Shown: in pieces, positions 52,989-61,184 of the stretch | Layout of the letters: every line of letters begins with the position of its first letter | Numbering within the stretch: the stretch's first letter is position 1 | NCBI GenBank assembly: GCA_017509605.1 | Contig: JAFWPH010000006.1 | Coordinates: forward strand, 43,175-107,174 | Source: Bacteroidaceae bacterium | GTDB lineage: Bacteria > Bacteroidota > Bacteroidia > Bacteroidales > Bacteroidaceae | DNA length: 64,000 bases | Direction of reading: 5' to 3' | Made by a program: the position numbers and the translations under genes | Notes under the pieces: model-generated | What the model saw: the letters and a program-made list of their open reading frames with translations, nothing else | What the model was told of the DNA's origin: nothing | The model's database searches: none

Positions 52989-54119
52989 ATGAAAAAAGCA
53001 TTCGTTTATGGGATGTCTGTGGAAGGAGAAAATTTCACAGACAGGGTGAAAGAAACCAAGAGGCTGAAATTGGATTTCGAGAACGGCATCAACGTTATTC
53101 TTGTATCGCCACGACGTATGGGGAAAAGTTCGATAGTAAAGAAAGTTAAATCGGAAATCAACAATCCATTGATTAAGGTGGTATATATGGATATCTACGA
53201 CTGTAGAAGTGAATATGATTTCTACAACCGTTTCGCTTCTGCCTTGATGAAAGAGACTGTGTCTAAAGCTGAATTAGTTGTCGAAAATATCAAACGATTC
53301 TTGACAAGACTGACTCCAAAGATATCTTTTTCTTCAGAACCCATGTCAGAAATCTCATTCTCATTGGGCATCACCCCTCGGAATTACCAGCCAGAAGAGA
53401 TTTTGCAACTACCAGAACAGATTGCTAAAGAACAGAATGTACATATCATAGTATGTATCGACGAGTTTCAACAGATTGGAGAATTTACTGATTCCATCAC
53501 CATCCAAAAGAAACTCAGAAGTATCTGGCAACATCAACGGAATGTGTCGTACTGTCTTTTTGGTAGTAAGAAACACCTGATGACCAACCTATTTCAGAAC
53601 AGGAAGATGCCGTTTTACCAATTTGGAGAAATGATGTTCCTTGACAAAATTGCAACCGAAGACTGGGTACCTTTCATCCAATCCCGCTTTGCAAGTCAAG
53701 GAAAAGAGATTTCAGAGCCGTTGGCTAAACGAATCTGCGAGACAGTGGAGAACAACTCTTCCTACGTACAGCAACTGGCATGGAACGTGTTGGCTGAGAC
53801 CGAGCATGAAGTAACAGAGAAGGATTTCACAAATGGATTTGAAGCTCTGTTGGCTCAAAACTCAGGACTCTTCGAAGAGCAACTGCAAGGACTGACCACT
53901 TATCAATTGAATTTCATCAGGGCAATATGCAATGGCATTCACTCCAATTTCGGAAGTAAAGCTGTGTTAGAAGAATTCAATCTTGGGGGTAAGTCGAACA
54001 TCACCAGAATCAAGAACACACTACGCAATCGCGAAATAATCGAAATCGACAAAAATAAAGTTTTCATCGAGGATCCCCTTTTCCGCATCTGGTTCAAACG
54101 GCAATACAACAACTTATGA
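52989..54119 (+). CDS. ATP-binding protein, archaeal-ATPase-like with winged-helix C-terminus
   Basis: 376 residues from the ATG at 52989; the open frame begins at 52965, but that is inside the promoter's -7 box. STAND/AAA-type P-loop VSPRRMGKSSIVKK (about 39-52) and Walker B 'HIIVCIDEFQQI' (about 160-171), as in the ATPase_2 family. The C-terminal 80 residues ('AICNGIHSNFGSKAVLEEF', 'GGKSNITRIKNTLRNREII', 'VFIEDPLFRIWFKRQY') look like a winged helix. The gene is more AT-rich than its neighbours and stands alone, suggesting acquisition. Function unknown. It may bind its own palindrome; that is a hypothesis. Confidence 0.82.
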   Translation: MKKAFVYGMSVEGENFTDRVKETKRLKLDFENGINVILVSPRRMGKSSIVKKVKSEINNPLIKVVYMDIYDCRSEYDFYNRFASALMKETVSKAELVVENIKRFLTRLTPKISFSSEPMSEISFSLGITPRNYQPEEILQLPEQIAKEQNVHIIVCIDEFQQIGEFTDSITIQKKLRSIWQHQRNVSYCLFGSKKHLMTNLFQNRKMPFYQFGEMMFLDKIATEDWVPFIQSRFASQGKEISEPLAKRICETVENNSSYVQQLAWNVLAETEHEVTEKDFTNGFEALLAQNSGLFEEQLQGLTTYQLNFIRAICNGIHSNFGSKAVLEEFNLGGKSNITRIKNTLRNREIIEIDKNKVFIEDPLFRIWFKRQYNNL

Positions 54120-54207
54120 GCAAGATACTAATGAAGGCACGGAACGCATCACTGCGTCCCATACCTTTCCTGGGAATGTTTAACTGTCTCAACTTATAAA
54201 ATGTCGT

Positions 54208-54245
54208 AGGGGTGGTGGATTGTATCTGCCACCCCTTCCTTTTTG
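54208..54245 (+). terminator. Terminator between convergent genes
   Basis: Stem AGGGGTGGTGGAT (54208-54220) with ATCTGCCACCCCT (54224-54236), 13 bp including two G-T wobbles and a tight loop, then CCTTTTT. It ends the ATPase gene; the minus-strand gene ends only 6 bp beyond. Confidence 0.75.
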
Positions 54246-54250
54246 GGCCT

Positions 54251-55405
54251 TTATTCCACAATGACTCTCGGGTGGTACTCGAAAAGCGGCTGGCGGGAAC
54301 GGAGCTCATTCACATCGAGATTGGGTTTTACCTCTCCCTTCCAACTGGCTCCCCACATGTTGAACGGCTCGCCCTCGGGCTCGATATAGGTGATGGTGGA
54401 CACCCTCGAAGGTATCGGCTCAAAAACCAAAACCGTCGCGATAAAGTCGCCAGAATAGCCCTCCACCCAGAAAATCGGTCCTGTGGGATAATCCTGAACC
54501 TCTTTCAACTTATATTGATGGCCAGAGGGATCCACAAGCATGGCACCGGCATTGTGACCGAAGTATTCACGCATCCAATTCTGCTCATGGGCTATAGCTA
54601 AATAGGTGGCATCCGGTGTGCGCCAGAGTGCCATGGTACCCTCTTTAACGGGTTGGATGAGATGGGCATCGTCATAGACTGCCCATGTTTCATGATTGTC
54701 CTTGTCGTAGTTATTGGCTGGCTTGATAAGATGGGGATGATGGAATTGTGGCAAGGTATCGTATGTCTGGCGATAAAAACTCGATACTTTCTCCGTTCTG
54801 ATGCTGATCTTTTCATCCCCACGCAGTCCCCAGTTGGGTACACCATAGATGGCGATGTCCCTTACGGTAGGTGGCAGAACTGGGAAATAAACGCGCAGGT
54901 CGAGGACGTTGCCTTTCTTGGCTTTCACACCGAAGTGTTTCCTCATGCAGTCGGGCATGGAACGTTTAGCACGGTACTGCACGCCCGTTTCCATGTCGGT
55001 GATGGCGGTTTCCTCCGATGCTAACCACAGATTGGTCACCACGTCGGCAGGCATACGCATGTAGCAATGCAACACCGTCTCGCCCTCCTCTTCGGTCAGT
55101 CTCCATTTCATTGGGGTGAACAATGCCTTATCGTCCCAGGAAGATATGATTGGGCCATTGAAAACATCCATTTTTTCGTCACCTATGGCGTGAACATCCT
55201 TCGCCCAGACGAAGTCCTTGATCCAGGCATTCTCTGTACTTGGCCAAACTACTGTTTTTTCCTTGGCTTTCTTGTCTTCTTCCAATTCAGAAAAAGCCAC
55301 CATGAATATCGGTCCATCGACCAAAACTGTATTTTTCGTTTGTTCTTGTGCCTCCATGACAGTGCTGGTTAGTGCCAACAGGCAGATGATTGTCATACGT
55401 CTCAT
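54251..55405 (-). CDS. Secreted protein of unknown function
   Basis: 384 residues. Signal peptide MRRMTIICLLALTSTVMEAQ. The mature protein looks beta-rich, with 'GPIFMVAFSELEED', 'AWIKDFVWAKDVHAIGDE', 'VYFPVLPPTVRDIAIYGVPNWGLRG', 'MALWRTPDATYLAIAHEQNWMREYFG' and 'PIFWVEGYSGDFIATVLVFEP'. No catalytic signature or family was recognised; many such proteins in Bacteroidota polysaccharide loci are binding proteins or lyases, but nothing here shows that. It is transcribed toward the ATPase gene and has no obvious operon partner; the anti-sigma gene upstream runs in the same direction with a 109-bp gap. Confidence 0.72.
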   Translation of the reverse strand: MRRMTIICLLALTSTVMEAQEQTKNTVLVDGPIFMVAFSELEEDKKAKEKTVVWPSTENAWIKDFVWAKDVHAIGDEKMDVFNGPIISSWDDKALFTPMKWRLTEEEGETVLHCYMRMPADVVTNLWLASEETAITDMETGVQYRAKRSMPDCMRKHFGVKAKKGNVLDLRVYFPVLPPTVRDIAIYGVPNWGLRGDEKISIRTEKVSSFYRQTYDTLPQFHHPHLIKPANNYDKDNHETWAVYDDAHLIQPVKEGTMALWRTPDATYLAIAHEQNWMREYFGHNAGAMLVDPSGHQYKLKEVQDYPTGPIFWVEGYSGDFIATVLVFEPIPSRVSTITYIEPEGEPFNMWGASWKGEVKPNLDVNELRSRQPLFEYHPRVIVE

Positions 55406-55492
55406 GTTTGTGTGTCTTTATTTGTTGATATGATTAGTTATTATGAATTGTTTGCTTGAAATACGTTAATAGTCACAGGCTGGCGGGGGTAC

Positions 55493-55509
55493 GCAAGCAG
55501 CCTGCTTGC
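55493..55509. other. 17-bp perfect palindrome between two minus-strand genes
   Basis: GCAAGCAG-C-CTGCTTGC, 6 nt past the end of the anti-sigma gene. As RNA it could form a 7-bp stem with a 3-nt loop, but no T-run follows on the minus strand, so an operator for the downstream secreted-protein gene is as likely as a terminator. Confidence 0.5.
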
Positions 55510-55514
55510 AACAA

Positions 55515-56489
55515 CTACAATTCTCTTGTGCTGGTATTCGTCAGTTGCTCTCGATACTTCCGATAACAATCCGAAGGCACGTTAGTGGATTTAGGAGAGC
55601 GTGTGCTATAGAGCAGAATCCCGCCACCACCTATACGTTCGGCAATCCAAAGGTGTTTCATTCCTTTCCTGCTGTCGTCCAAAGTGAAGAAGAACTGACG
55701 GTGGGAGAAGTTGAGCAGATATCCAGGGGTGTCGTCTTTGTATCGGCATGCGACTTGCAACAAACGACTGAACAGTTTCACTTCATCGTTGTCGGGGAAG
55801 ACGTAGGCTTTTGACACCACAGTACTGTCAGTACGACCGAGACATGGTAACGTGATAGGATCAACATCGTAGTAGTCGGCCAGTTTTGCGATGAACTCAT
55901 CGACCTTGCTGGGGGAGATATAAGTCGAGTCTATCGTCGTGTCTTCTTTTGGTATGCAGGTCGTATAAACTTGAGCAGGCGTTTCTGTGATCGGTGTCGC
56001 CTCTTGCACCTTCCTCAGAATATCCATCGGCTCGATTGTCTCAGGTTCCTCGTCTGGAATTGATGGAAGATCTTTGCTTTCGGTATGCTTTTGAGGTCGA
56101 GTACCTACCTTCTCCACCGTTCTTTCCGTCTTGGTCGTCTTGTCCTCTGAAACGGGCTGTGGTTGGATGGAAGAGGGTTGTTCTGTTGGTTCCGTCTTTT
56201 GGGGAATCACTTCGATGTCCATCTTCTCAGGTTTCGATTCTACCTTTGCTGTCCTTTTGGTCTGGTCAGATGTGGAATGATCCTTCAGATTCGTTGTCAC
56301 ACCGACGCCAATCAGCAGCAACAAACAAGCTGCGACAGCTACCCATGTCCATTTTCGTTGAGAAGAAGGAGGTGTCTCTATACCTGCCAACACCTTGTCG
56401 CAGAAATCGTCTGGCACTTCGGGCTGTCGTCGTTTTGTTTCCCTTCGACACAAAGCCTCCCGTATGTCGTTATCTTTGAGTTTGTCCAT
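55515..56489 (-). CDS. Probable anti-sigma factor, single-pass membrane protein with long periplasmic linker
   Basis: 324 residues. A short cytoplasmic head (1-46, with PEVPDDFCDKVLAGIE resembling sigma-binding heads), one membrane helix (47-66, VAVAACLLLLIGVGVTTN), then about 95 residues rich in Glu, Thr, Pro, Lys and Ser. A folded C-terminal domain (about 165-324: 'DEFIAKLADYYDVDPITLPCLG', 'LLQVACRYKDDTPGYLLNFSHRQFFFTLDDS') shows no known signature. It overlaps the sigma gene by 20 bp, the standard arrangement for sigma/anti-sigma pairs. The linker is long enough to reach well into the periplasm. No family was recognised beyond this. Confidence 0.7.
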   Translation of the reverse strand: MDKLKDNDIREALCRRETKRRQPEVPDDFCDKVLAGIETPPSSQRKWTWVAVAACLLLLIGVGVTTNLKDHSTSDQTKRTAKVESKPEKMDIEVIPQKTEPTEQPSSIQPQPVSEDKTTKTERTVEKVGTRPQKHTESKDLPSIPDEEPETIEPMDILRKVQEATPITETPAQVYTTCIPKEDTTIDSTYISPSKVDEFIAKLADYYDVDPITLPCLGRTDSTVVSKAYVFPDNDEVKLFSRLLQVACRYKDDTPGYLLNFSHRQFFFTLDDSRKGMKHLWIAERIGGGGILLYSTRSPKSTNVPSDCYRKYREQLTNTSTREL

Positions 56490-57063
56490 TTTCTTTTTGT
56501 TTTATCATCTGTAGCAGTTTCTTTCTGATTCTGTATAGCCTTGTGCCTAAAACATTCGGTTTGACATCCATGATGTAGGCAATGTCTCGAATCGGTCTGT
56601 CCTCATAATAGTAGAGATGGATCAGCATCCGTTCGTCAGGAGGCAGGTCATCAAGCGCTTCTTCCATCAGCTGGATGCGTTCCTCACGTCCCGTCGAAAG
56701 TTCATCGTCAGGTAGGCTCGTGTCCATCATTGGCAGGTCGTCGATGTTTACCTCAAAAAGTCGTCTGCGCTTCAAATGGTTCAATGCTTCATGATAGGCG
56801 ATGCGGGTAATCCAGGTGAGGAATGATGATTGTCCCACAAACGAGTCTAGACTGTGGTAGGCTTTGATGAAGGCATCTTGGGCCAGTTCCTCGGCATCGC
56901 TGATGTCTGTCACCATCCTCGCGACGAAGTTGAGCACCTGATGTGAATATCGTCTGACGAAAAAAGCATACTCCTTTGCTGAGGCCTTATGGTCCCCTAC
57001 TCTCTTACATTCCTTGATTCGGATGATGCGTCGTTGCTCTTCTATGTCTATCGTCTGACTCAT
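56470..57063 (-). CDS. ECF sigma factor (first of three)
   Basis: 197 residues. Region 2: 'YSHQVLNFVARMVTDISDAEELAQDAFIKAYHSLDSF' and 'SSFLTWITRIAYHEALNHLKR'; region 4: 'LPPDERMLIHLYYYEDRPIRDIAYIMDVKPNVLGTRLYRIRKKL', both read in parts. It would direct RNA polymerase to its own promoter set when freed by the overlapping anti-sigma gene product. Slightly longer than the other two sigma genes here. Upstream lies an AT-rich gap with a 16-bp inverted repeat but no recognisable primary-sigma promoter. Confidence 0.93.
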   Translation of the reverse strand: MSQTIDIEEQRRIIRIKECKRVGDHKASAKEYAFFVRRYSHQVLNFVARMVTDISDAEELAQDAFIKAYHSLDSFVGQSSFLTWITRIAYHEALNHLKRRRLFEVNIDDLPMMDTSLPDDELSTGREERIQLMEEALDDLPPDERMLIHLYYYEDRPIRDIAYIMDVKPNVLGTRLYRIRKKLLQMIKQKENGQTQR

Positions 57064-57404
57064 CTCTACTTTATAGACAACAGAAAAACTGAATTATTAC
57101 ATTTTTGAATGTAAAAAATGAGCCAGCAAGTAAAATAATACGGTTGTTTAATACAAAGTAGTTTTATTATATATACAATTATTATATTTCCAATAAATGT
57201 GGGGGACTCCTAAATTTCGCATGCGGATTTGTCTATAATACCGAAGTATTCATTATGTCAGCAGAATTAGAATTCTACAATTCGATAATTCAGGAAAAAC
57301 AAATAAAGTTTGGCTTTTTTTCTCAAGTTTTCATAACTTTGTAGCATAAAACTATTATTCCTGACTCAAGAACTCAAAACTTATTTTTTATTACCCTTTA
57401 CCCC
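57064..57404. other. Divergent intergenic region with palindromes
   Basis: AT-rich, no gene. Holds TACATT-TTTG-AATGTA (57098-57113) close to the sigma gene start, AGAATT-AG-AATTCT near 57263-57276, and the promoter of the SASA esterase at its right end. The first is a candidate control site for the sigma operon. Confidence 0.5.
57309..57341 (+). promoter_or_regulatory. Promoter of the SASA esterase-GH43 unit
   Basis: TTTG (57309-57312), 21 bp, TAACTTTG (57334-57341): full consensus. Start of transcription about 57 nt before the ATG at 57405. Confidence 0.78.
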
Positions 57405-58778
57405 ATGATGAGAAGAAATTATCTGCTGACGGCTCTTCTGACCGTAGCCACCCTTCTAAGCACTCATGTACGTGCTGAAGTGGACCCCAATTTTTACGTG
57501 TATCTGTGTATTGGCCAGAGCAACATGGAAGGCCAAGGCGAAATCGAAGAATGCGACCTCTCTCCCAACGAGCGCTTTCAGATGATGTCAACGCTCGACT
57601 GCGGAACCCGAAAGCAAGGCCAATGGTACCATGCCGTTCCCCCGCTGGCCCGTTGTAACACCAACCTCTGTCCTGCCGATTACTTTGGTCGTACCATGGT
57701 GGACAACCTCGGCGAAGACAAGCGCGTGGGTGTTGTGGTGGTAGCCATCGGCGGTATCAAGATCGACTTGTATGATCCGGACGTCTGGCAGTCGTACGTC
57801 AATTCCATGACCGAGGGTTGGCAGATCAACTCCGTCAACGCTTACGGCGGTAATCCCTTGAAGCGTCTGATCGAATGTGCCAAGGAGGCACAGAAGAGTG
57901 GTGTCATCAAAGGCATACTGTTGCATCAAGGTGAGAGTGATGCCTACAACGACGCGTGGCTTCAGAGTGTGAAGAAAGTCTATGAGAACCTGCTCTCAGA
58001 ACTGAACCTCAAAGCAGAAGACGTGCCTCTCATTGCAGGTGAAGTGGGCGGTGCCGACCAAAACGGCATCTGCAGCGGAGCCAACAACACGATTGACCGT
58101 TTGCCGAGGATCATTCCCACAGCCCATGTCGTTTCTTCCGTAGGTTGCACACTCCAGAGCGACAACCTCCACTTCGATTCCAAAGGCTACCGTAAATTAG
58201 GACGCCGCTATGCAAAGACCATGCTCCAGACAATGGGCATCGAAGCCGACATCGACGAGGACGAAGTGCCGCAGATAGATTACTCCCAACCCATTGACAT
58301 GACCAATCGTTTCACATATTGCTGGAATGAGAGTGAAAGCGTTACGTCCGAAAACGGTGTCCTTGTTTACAAGGGAGTGCAATGGGGAGGAGTCGCCTGC
58401 TGGCTTGGAAGTGCCGACTGGTCAGAATACGCCAAGCTGGTGTTTGAGTTCGCTGAACCCACTCCCATAGCCACCCAGATCTTCATCCAGGGAAACGAAG
58501 ATGTCAAGGCATGGGTCAATGCCGGGACTGAATCTGCCGAATGTAGCTTTGAGGGTCACGATGTAAGTGCAGTCAGCCAAGTAGCTCTCCAGGCTGCTGA
58601 TGCAGGAATCGTCAAAATCTCCAGGATTTACCTGCTGCGACAGCTGTCCTCCGATATCCATCATACAGCAATGCCAGGTGACGAGGAAAGCCGAGAGTTT
58701 CTTCTGAATGGTCAGCCCGCACCTCAAGGCTATAAGGGCATCATCATCTCAAAGGGCAAAAAGGTGTTACGACAGTGA
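57405..58778 (+). CDS. Secreted SASA-type carbohydrate esterase
   Basis: 457 residues with a signal peptide (LLSTHVRAEV). SGNH hydrolase of the sialate-O-acetylesterase/CE6 kind: nucleophile Ser39 in CIGQSNMEGQG, glycine in 'VVAIGGIKIDLY', and HQGESD (174-179); the catalytic His is expected in 'SDNLHFDSKGYRKLG'. A second domain (about 295-425) has a beta-sandwich look ('FTYCWNESESV', 'AKLVFEFAEPTPIATQIFIQG'), perhaps carbohydrate-binding. The C-terminus (LLNGQ...GIIISKGKKVLRQ) parallels the GH27 tail. It would remove acetyl groups from plant polysaccharide; the polymer is unknown. GH43-like gene follows after 58 bp. Confidence 0.87.
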   Translation: MMRRNYLLTALLTVATLLSTHVRAEVDPNFYVYLCIGQSNMEGQGEIEECDLSPNERFQMMSTLDCGTRKQGQWYHAVPPLARCNTNLCPADYFGRTMVDNLGEDKRVGVVVVAIGGIKIDLYDPDVWQSYVNSMTEGWQINSVNAYGGNPLKRLIECAKEAQKSGVIKGILLHQGESDAYNDAWLQSVKKVYENLLSELNLKAEDVPLIAGEVGGADQNGICSGANNTIDRLPRIIPTAHVVSSVGCTLQSDNLHFDSKGYRKLGRRYAKTMLQTMGIEADIDEDEVPQIDYSQPIDMTNRFTYCWNESESVTSENGVLVYKGVQWGGVACWLGSADWSEYAKLVFEFAEPTPIATQIFIQGNEDVKAWVNAGTESAECSFEGHDVSAVSQVALQAADAGIVKISRIYLLRQLSSDIHHTAMPGDEESREFLLNGQPAPQGYKGIIISKGKKVLRQ

Positions 58779-58836
58779 TTGGTCGTCGCATATACTTATA
58801 GTTGATAAATGAATGGAAAGAGAAACTAATCACACA

Positions 58837-59874
58837 ATGAAAAAAGTATTATCGTTTTTGATGATGGTGCTGATGCTTACAGTTGGCGTTAGCACAACAA
58901 GCGCACAGAAAAACCATAACGTGAGTTTCATCCCTAAAGAAGTCTGGAAGGACACCGACGGCAATATGATCAATGCCCATGGTGCCGGACTGATGAAGTA
59001 CAAGGGAACATGGTACATGTATGGCGAGTACAAGGTGGGCAAGACCATCCTGCCAAGTTGGGCCACATGGGAATGTTACCGCACGGATGTGAGCGGTGTC
59101 AGTTGCTACTCATCGAAGGATCTGCTGAACTGGAAGTTTGAGGGTGTCGCGCTGAAGGCCGAGCCCGACAATCCCGAGAGCGACCTCCACCCGTCGAAGG
59201 TCATTGAGCGCCCGAAGGTCATCTACAACAAGAAGACCAAGAAGTTCGTGATGTGGGTTCACGCGGAGAGCGCCGACTATTCAAAGGCTTGCGCCGGTGT
59301 GGCCGTCAGCGACTCACCTGTAGGTCCGTTCAAGTACATCGAGAGCTTCCGTCCCAACGACGGTATGAGCCGCGACCAGACGCTCTTTGTGGATGACGAC
59401 GGCACGGCTTATCAGTTCTGCTCGTCGGAGAACAACCAGACGCTCCATATCAACCGTCTAACCGATGACTATCTCCGTCCCGAAGGAACCTTTGTCCGTC
59501 GTTTTGTAGATATGGCCCGTGAGGCGCCTGCCGTCTTCAAGTTCAACGGCAAGTACTACATGCTCTCCAGCGGATGCACGGGTTGGGATCCCAACCGTGC
59601 CGAACTAGCTGTAGCCGACAACATCATGGGTGAATGGACTGTCATTGGCGATCCATGCACAGGTCCCGACGCCGACAAGACCTTCTACGGCCAGAGCACT
59701 TATGTCATCCCTGTCAACCCGAAGAAAGGACTCTTCATCGCATGTTTCGATATGTGGAAGAAGAAAGACCTTGCCGACAGCCGTTATATCTGGCTTCCTC
59801 TCATTGCCGACAAGAAGACCGGAAAGATGGAGATTCCCTGGCGAGACAACTGGTCCTTGAATGATTTCAAATAG
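58837..59874 (+). CDS. Exported GH43-like glycoside hydrolase
   Basis: 345 residues from the ATG at 58837, which begins directly with the signal peptide (MKKVLSFLMMVLMLTVGVST); an ATG at 58813 would add eight polar residues. Five-bladed propeller pattern with 'DGNMINAHGAGLMKYKGTWYMYGEYK' (40s-60s, read in parts), 'RPKVIYNKKTKKFVMW', 'SRDQTLFVDDDGTAYQF', 'REAPAVFKFNGKYYMLSSGCTGWDPN'. The INAHGAG blade lacks the usual GH43 Asp base, as is known for the exo-beta-1,3-galactanase subfamily. That would suit arabinogalactan side work with GH27, but the subfamily assignment is inferred. Terminator follows. Confidence 0.83.
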   Translation: MKKVLSFLMMVLMLTVGVSTTSAQKNHNVSFIPKEVWKDTDGNMINAHGAGLMKYKGTWYMYGEYKVGKTILPSWATWECYRTDVSGVSCYSSKDLLNWKFEGVALKAEPDNPESDLHPSKVIERPKVIYNKKTKKFVMWVHAESADYSKACAGVAVSDSPVGPFKYIESFRPNDGMSRDQTLFVDDDGTAYQFCSSENNQTLHINRLTDDYLRPEGTFVRRFVDMAREAPAVFKFNGKYYMLSSGCTGWDPNRAELAVADNIMGEWTVIGDPCTGPDADKTFYGQSTYVIPVNPKKGLFIACFDMWKKKDLADSRYIWLPLIADKKTGKMEIPWRDNWSLNDFK

Positions 59875-59927
59875 GAGCCTTAGGTTCTTGATCACATGAT
59901 AGGGTCCTTCTATAAGAAAAGGTACGG

Positions 59928-59961
59928 GCGATTCGGCTTTTTTGCCGAATCGCTTTTTTTT
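59928..59961 (+). terminator. Terminator of the SASA-GH43 unit
   Basis: Perfect 10-bp stem GCGATTCGGC (59928-59937) with GCCGAATCGC (59944-59953), loop of six T, and T8 tail. Its loop and tail also hold the -33 box of the next promoter. Confidence 0.93.
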
Positions 59962-59971
59962 CGTATTTTTG
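59941..59971 (+). promoter_or_regulatory. Promoter of the second ECF sigma gene, nested in the terminator
   Basis: TTTG (59941-59944) inside the terminator loop, 19 bp, TATTTTTG (59964-59971). A good consensus; start of transcription near 59978. Confidence 0.6.
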
Positions 59972-60000
59972 TGGAAAGTTTTGTAGTTTTTTGGACATAG

Positions 60001-60013
60001 CTTCGTCTAATGG
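60001..60013 (+). promoter_or_regulatory. Conserved 13-mer before the second sigma gene
   Basis: CTTCGTCTAATGG, 42 bp upstream of the ATG. The third sigma gene has CTTCGTCTGATGG at the same distance. CGTC is typical of ECF -10 boxes, so this may be an autoregulated promoter or a shared leader element. Confidence 0.5.
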
Positions 60014-60042
60014 GTAAAAACAACTGAACAGAACGACAGATT

Positions 60043-60534
60043 ATGAATGCATTAGAATCAAAGTTTGCGCAGACCATCAAGCAACATCGAAGCACGATTT
60101 ACACCGTGTGTTACATGTTCTCTCAAGACGCTGACGAAGTCAACGACCTCTTCCAGGAAGCACTGGTCAACCTGTGGCGTGGTTTCGAGGGCTTCGAGCA
60201 TCGCAGCGACATCAAGACGTGGATCTACCGAGTGAGTCTTAACACCTGCATCAGCATCGACAGGAAGAAACGGCGTCAAGCCACTGTCCCGCTGACCATG
60301 GACATCAACCTCTTCGAGGACCGTGATGAGGACACACGCCAGGTGGATATGCTCCACAAACGTATCTCCAAGCTCCAGCCCTTCGACCGCGCCATCGTGC
60401 TTCTCTGGTTGGAGGAACTGAGTTACGAGGAAATCGGTCAGATTGTGGGCATCAGCGCCAAGAATGTCAGTGTCCGCCTGTTCAGAATCAAAGAAGAACT
60501 GAAGAAAATGTCAAACCCATCAAACAACAAATGA
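60043..60534 (+). CDS. ECF sigma factor (second)
   Basis: 163 residues. Region 2: 'QHRSTIYTVCYMFSQDADEVNDLFQEALVNLWRGFEGF' and 'DIKTWIYRVSLNTCISIDRKKR'; region 4: 'QPFDRAIVLLWLEELSYEEIGQIVGISAKNVSVRLFRIKEELKK', both read in parts. The next gene, 3 bp past its stop, encodes a four-helix membrane protein, a plausible anti-sigma partner. Compact, with no extra domain. Confidence 0.93.
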   Translation: MNALESKFAQTIKQHRSTIYTVCYMFSQDADEVNDLFQEALVNLWRGFEGFEHRSDIKTWIYRVSLNTCISIDRKKRRQATVPLTMDINLFEDRDEDTRQVDMLHKRISKLQPFDRAIVLLWLEELSYEEIGQIVGISAKNVSVRLFRIKEELKKMSNPSNNK

Positions 60535-60537
60535 ATT

Positions 60538-61116
60538 ATGGAACGTGAATTGGAAGAAATGCGCCATCAGATGGCCATACTCAAGGAGAAACTGGATAAG
60601 CAGCACATCGTGAACGACCGTCTCATCCGACAGTCAATGAGGAAGAACGTGGTCAACATCAACCGCCGTTACCTTGTGGTCAGCATCCTGTGCCTTATGA
60701 TGATTCCTTACGGCTACTGGGCATTTGTGATGCTCAACGGCATGTCAATGGCTTTCTGGGTCGCAACGAGTGTGCTGATGCTCATTGCCTTCATCTACAC
60801 CTACTACACCGGGCGTCATCTGCGCTCCGACCGTCTGCTCGATGAAGATCTCGTGGAAGCCCAAAACAAAGTGGCACGCGCCAAGAAACTCGACCACGAT
60901 TGGCTGAAGTTCGGCATCCCCATGGTTGTGGTGTGGCTCGCTTTCTTCTGCTACGAGTGCTACCGTCTTTACGAAGGCTCAGACGCAAAGATGATTGTCG
61001 CCATAGGCATCATCTGCGGACTCTTCGGTGCCGTCATCGGACTGAAGATGCACTTCAAGACCCAGGAGAATTACCAGGACATCCTCGACCAGATCGAAGA
61101 AATCCAGAGCGAGTAA
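60538..61116 (+). CDS. Four-helix membrane protein, possible anti-sigma factor
   Basis: 192 residues. A charged N-terminal coiled coil (1-40, 'ELEEMRHQMAILKEKLDKQ'), two membrane helices (about 45-80), a charged loop with coiled-coil character ('LDEDLVEAQNKVARAKKLDHDWLK'), two more helices (about 121-137 and 150-172), and a charged tail (ENYQDILDQIEEIQSE). Architecture and position directly after an ECF sigma gene match a multi-pass anti-sigma factor, but there is no zinc-binding HxxxCxxC motif and no family was recognised. The coiled coil could hold the sigma factor. Confidence 0.65.
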   Translation: MERELEEMRHQMAILKEKLDKQHIVNDRLIRQSMRKNVVNINRRYLVVSILCLMMIPYGYWAFVMLNGMSMAFWVATSVLMLIAFIYTYYTGRHLRSDRLLDEDLVEAQNKVARAKKLDHDWLKFGIPMVVVWLAFFCYECYRLYEGSDAKMIVAIGIICGLFGAVIGLKMHFKTQENYQDILDQIEEIQSE

Positions 61117-61145
61117 TCAAAAGACAACAAATCCCATCCTCAATA

Positions 61146-61184
61146 GAAATCGTCGGCGACAAGAATCATCCTTCGCCGACGATT
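61146..61184 (+). terminator. Terminator of the second sigma pair
   Basis: Perfect 13-bp stem AAATCGTCGGCGA (61146-61158) with TCGCCGACGATTT (61172-61184), 13-nt loop; the T-tail is short. Confidence 0.8.
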
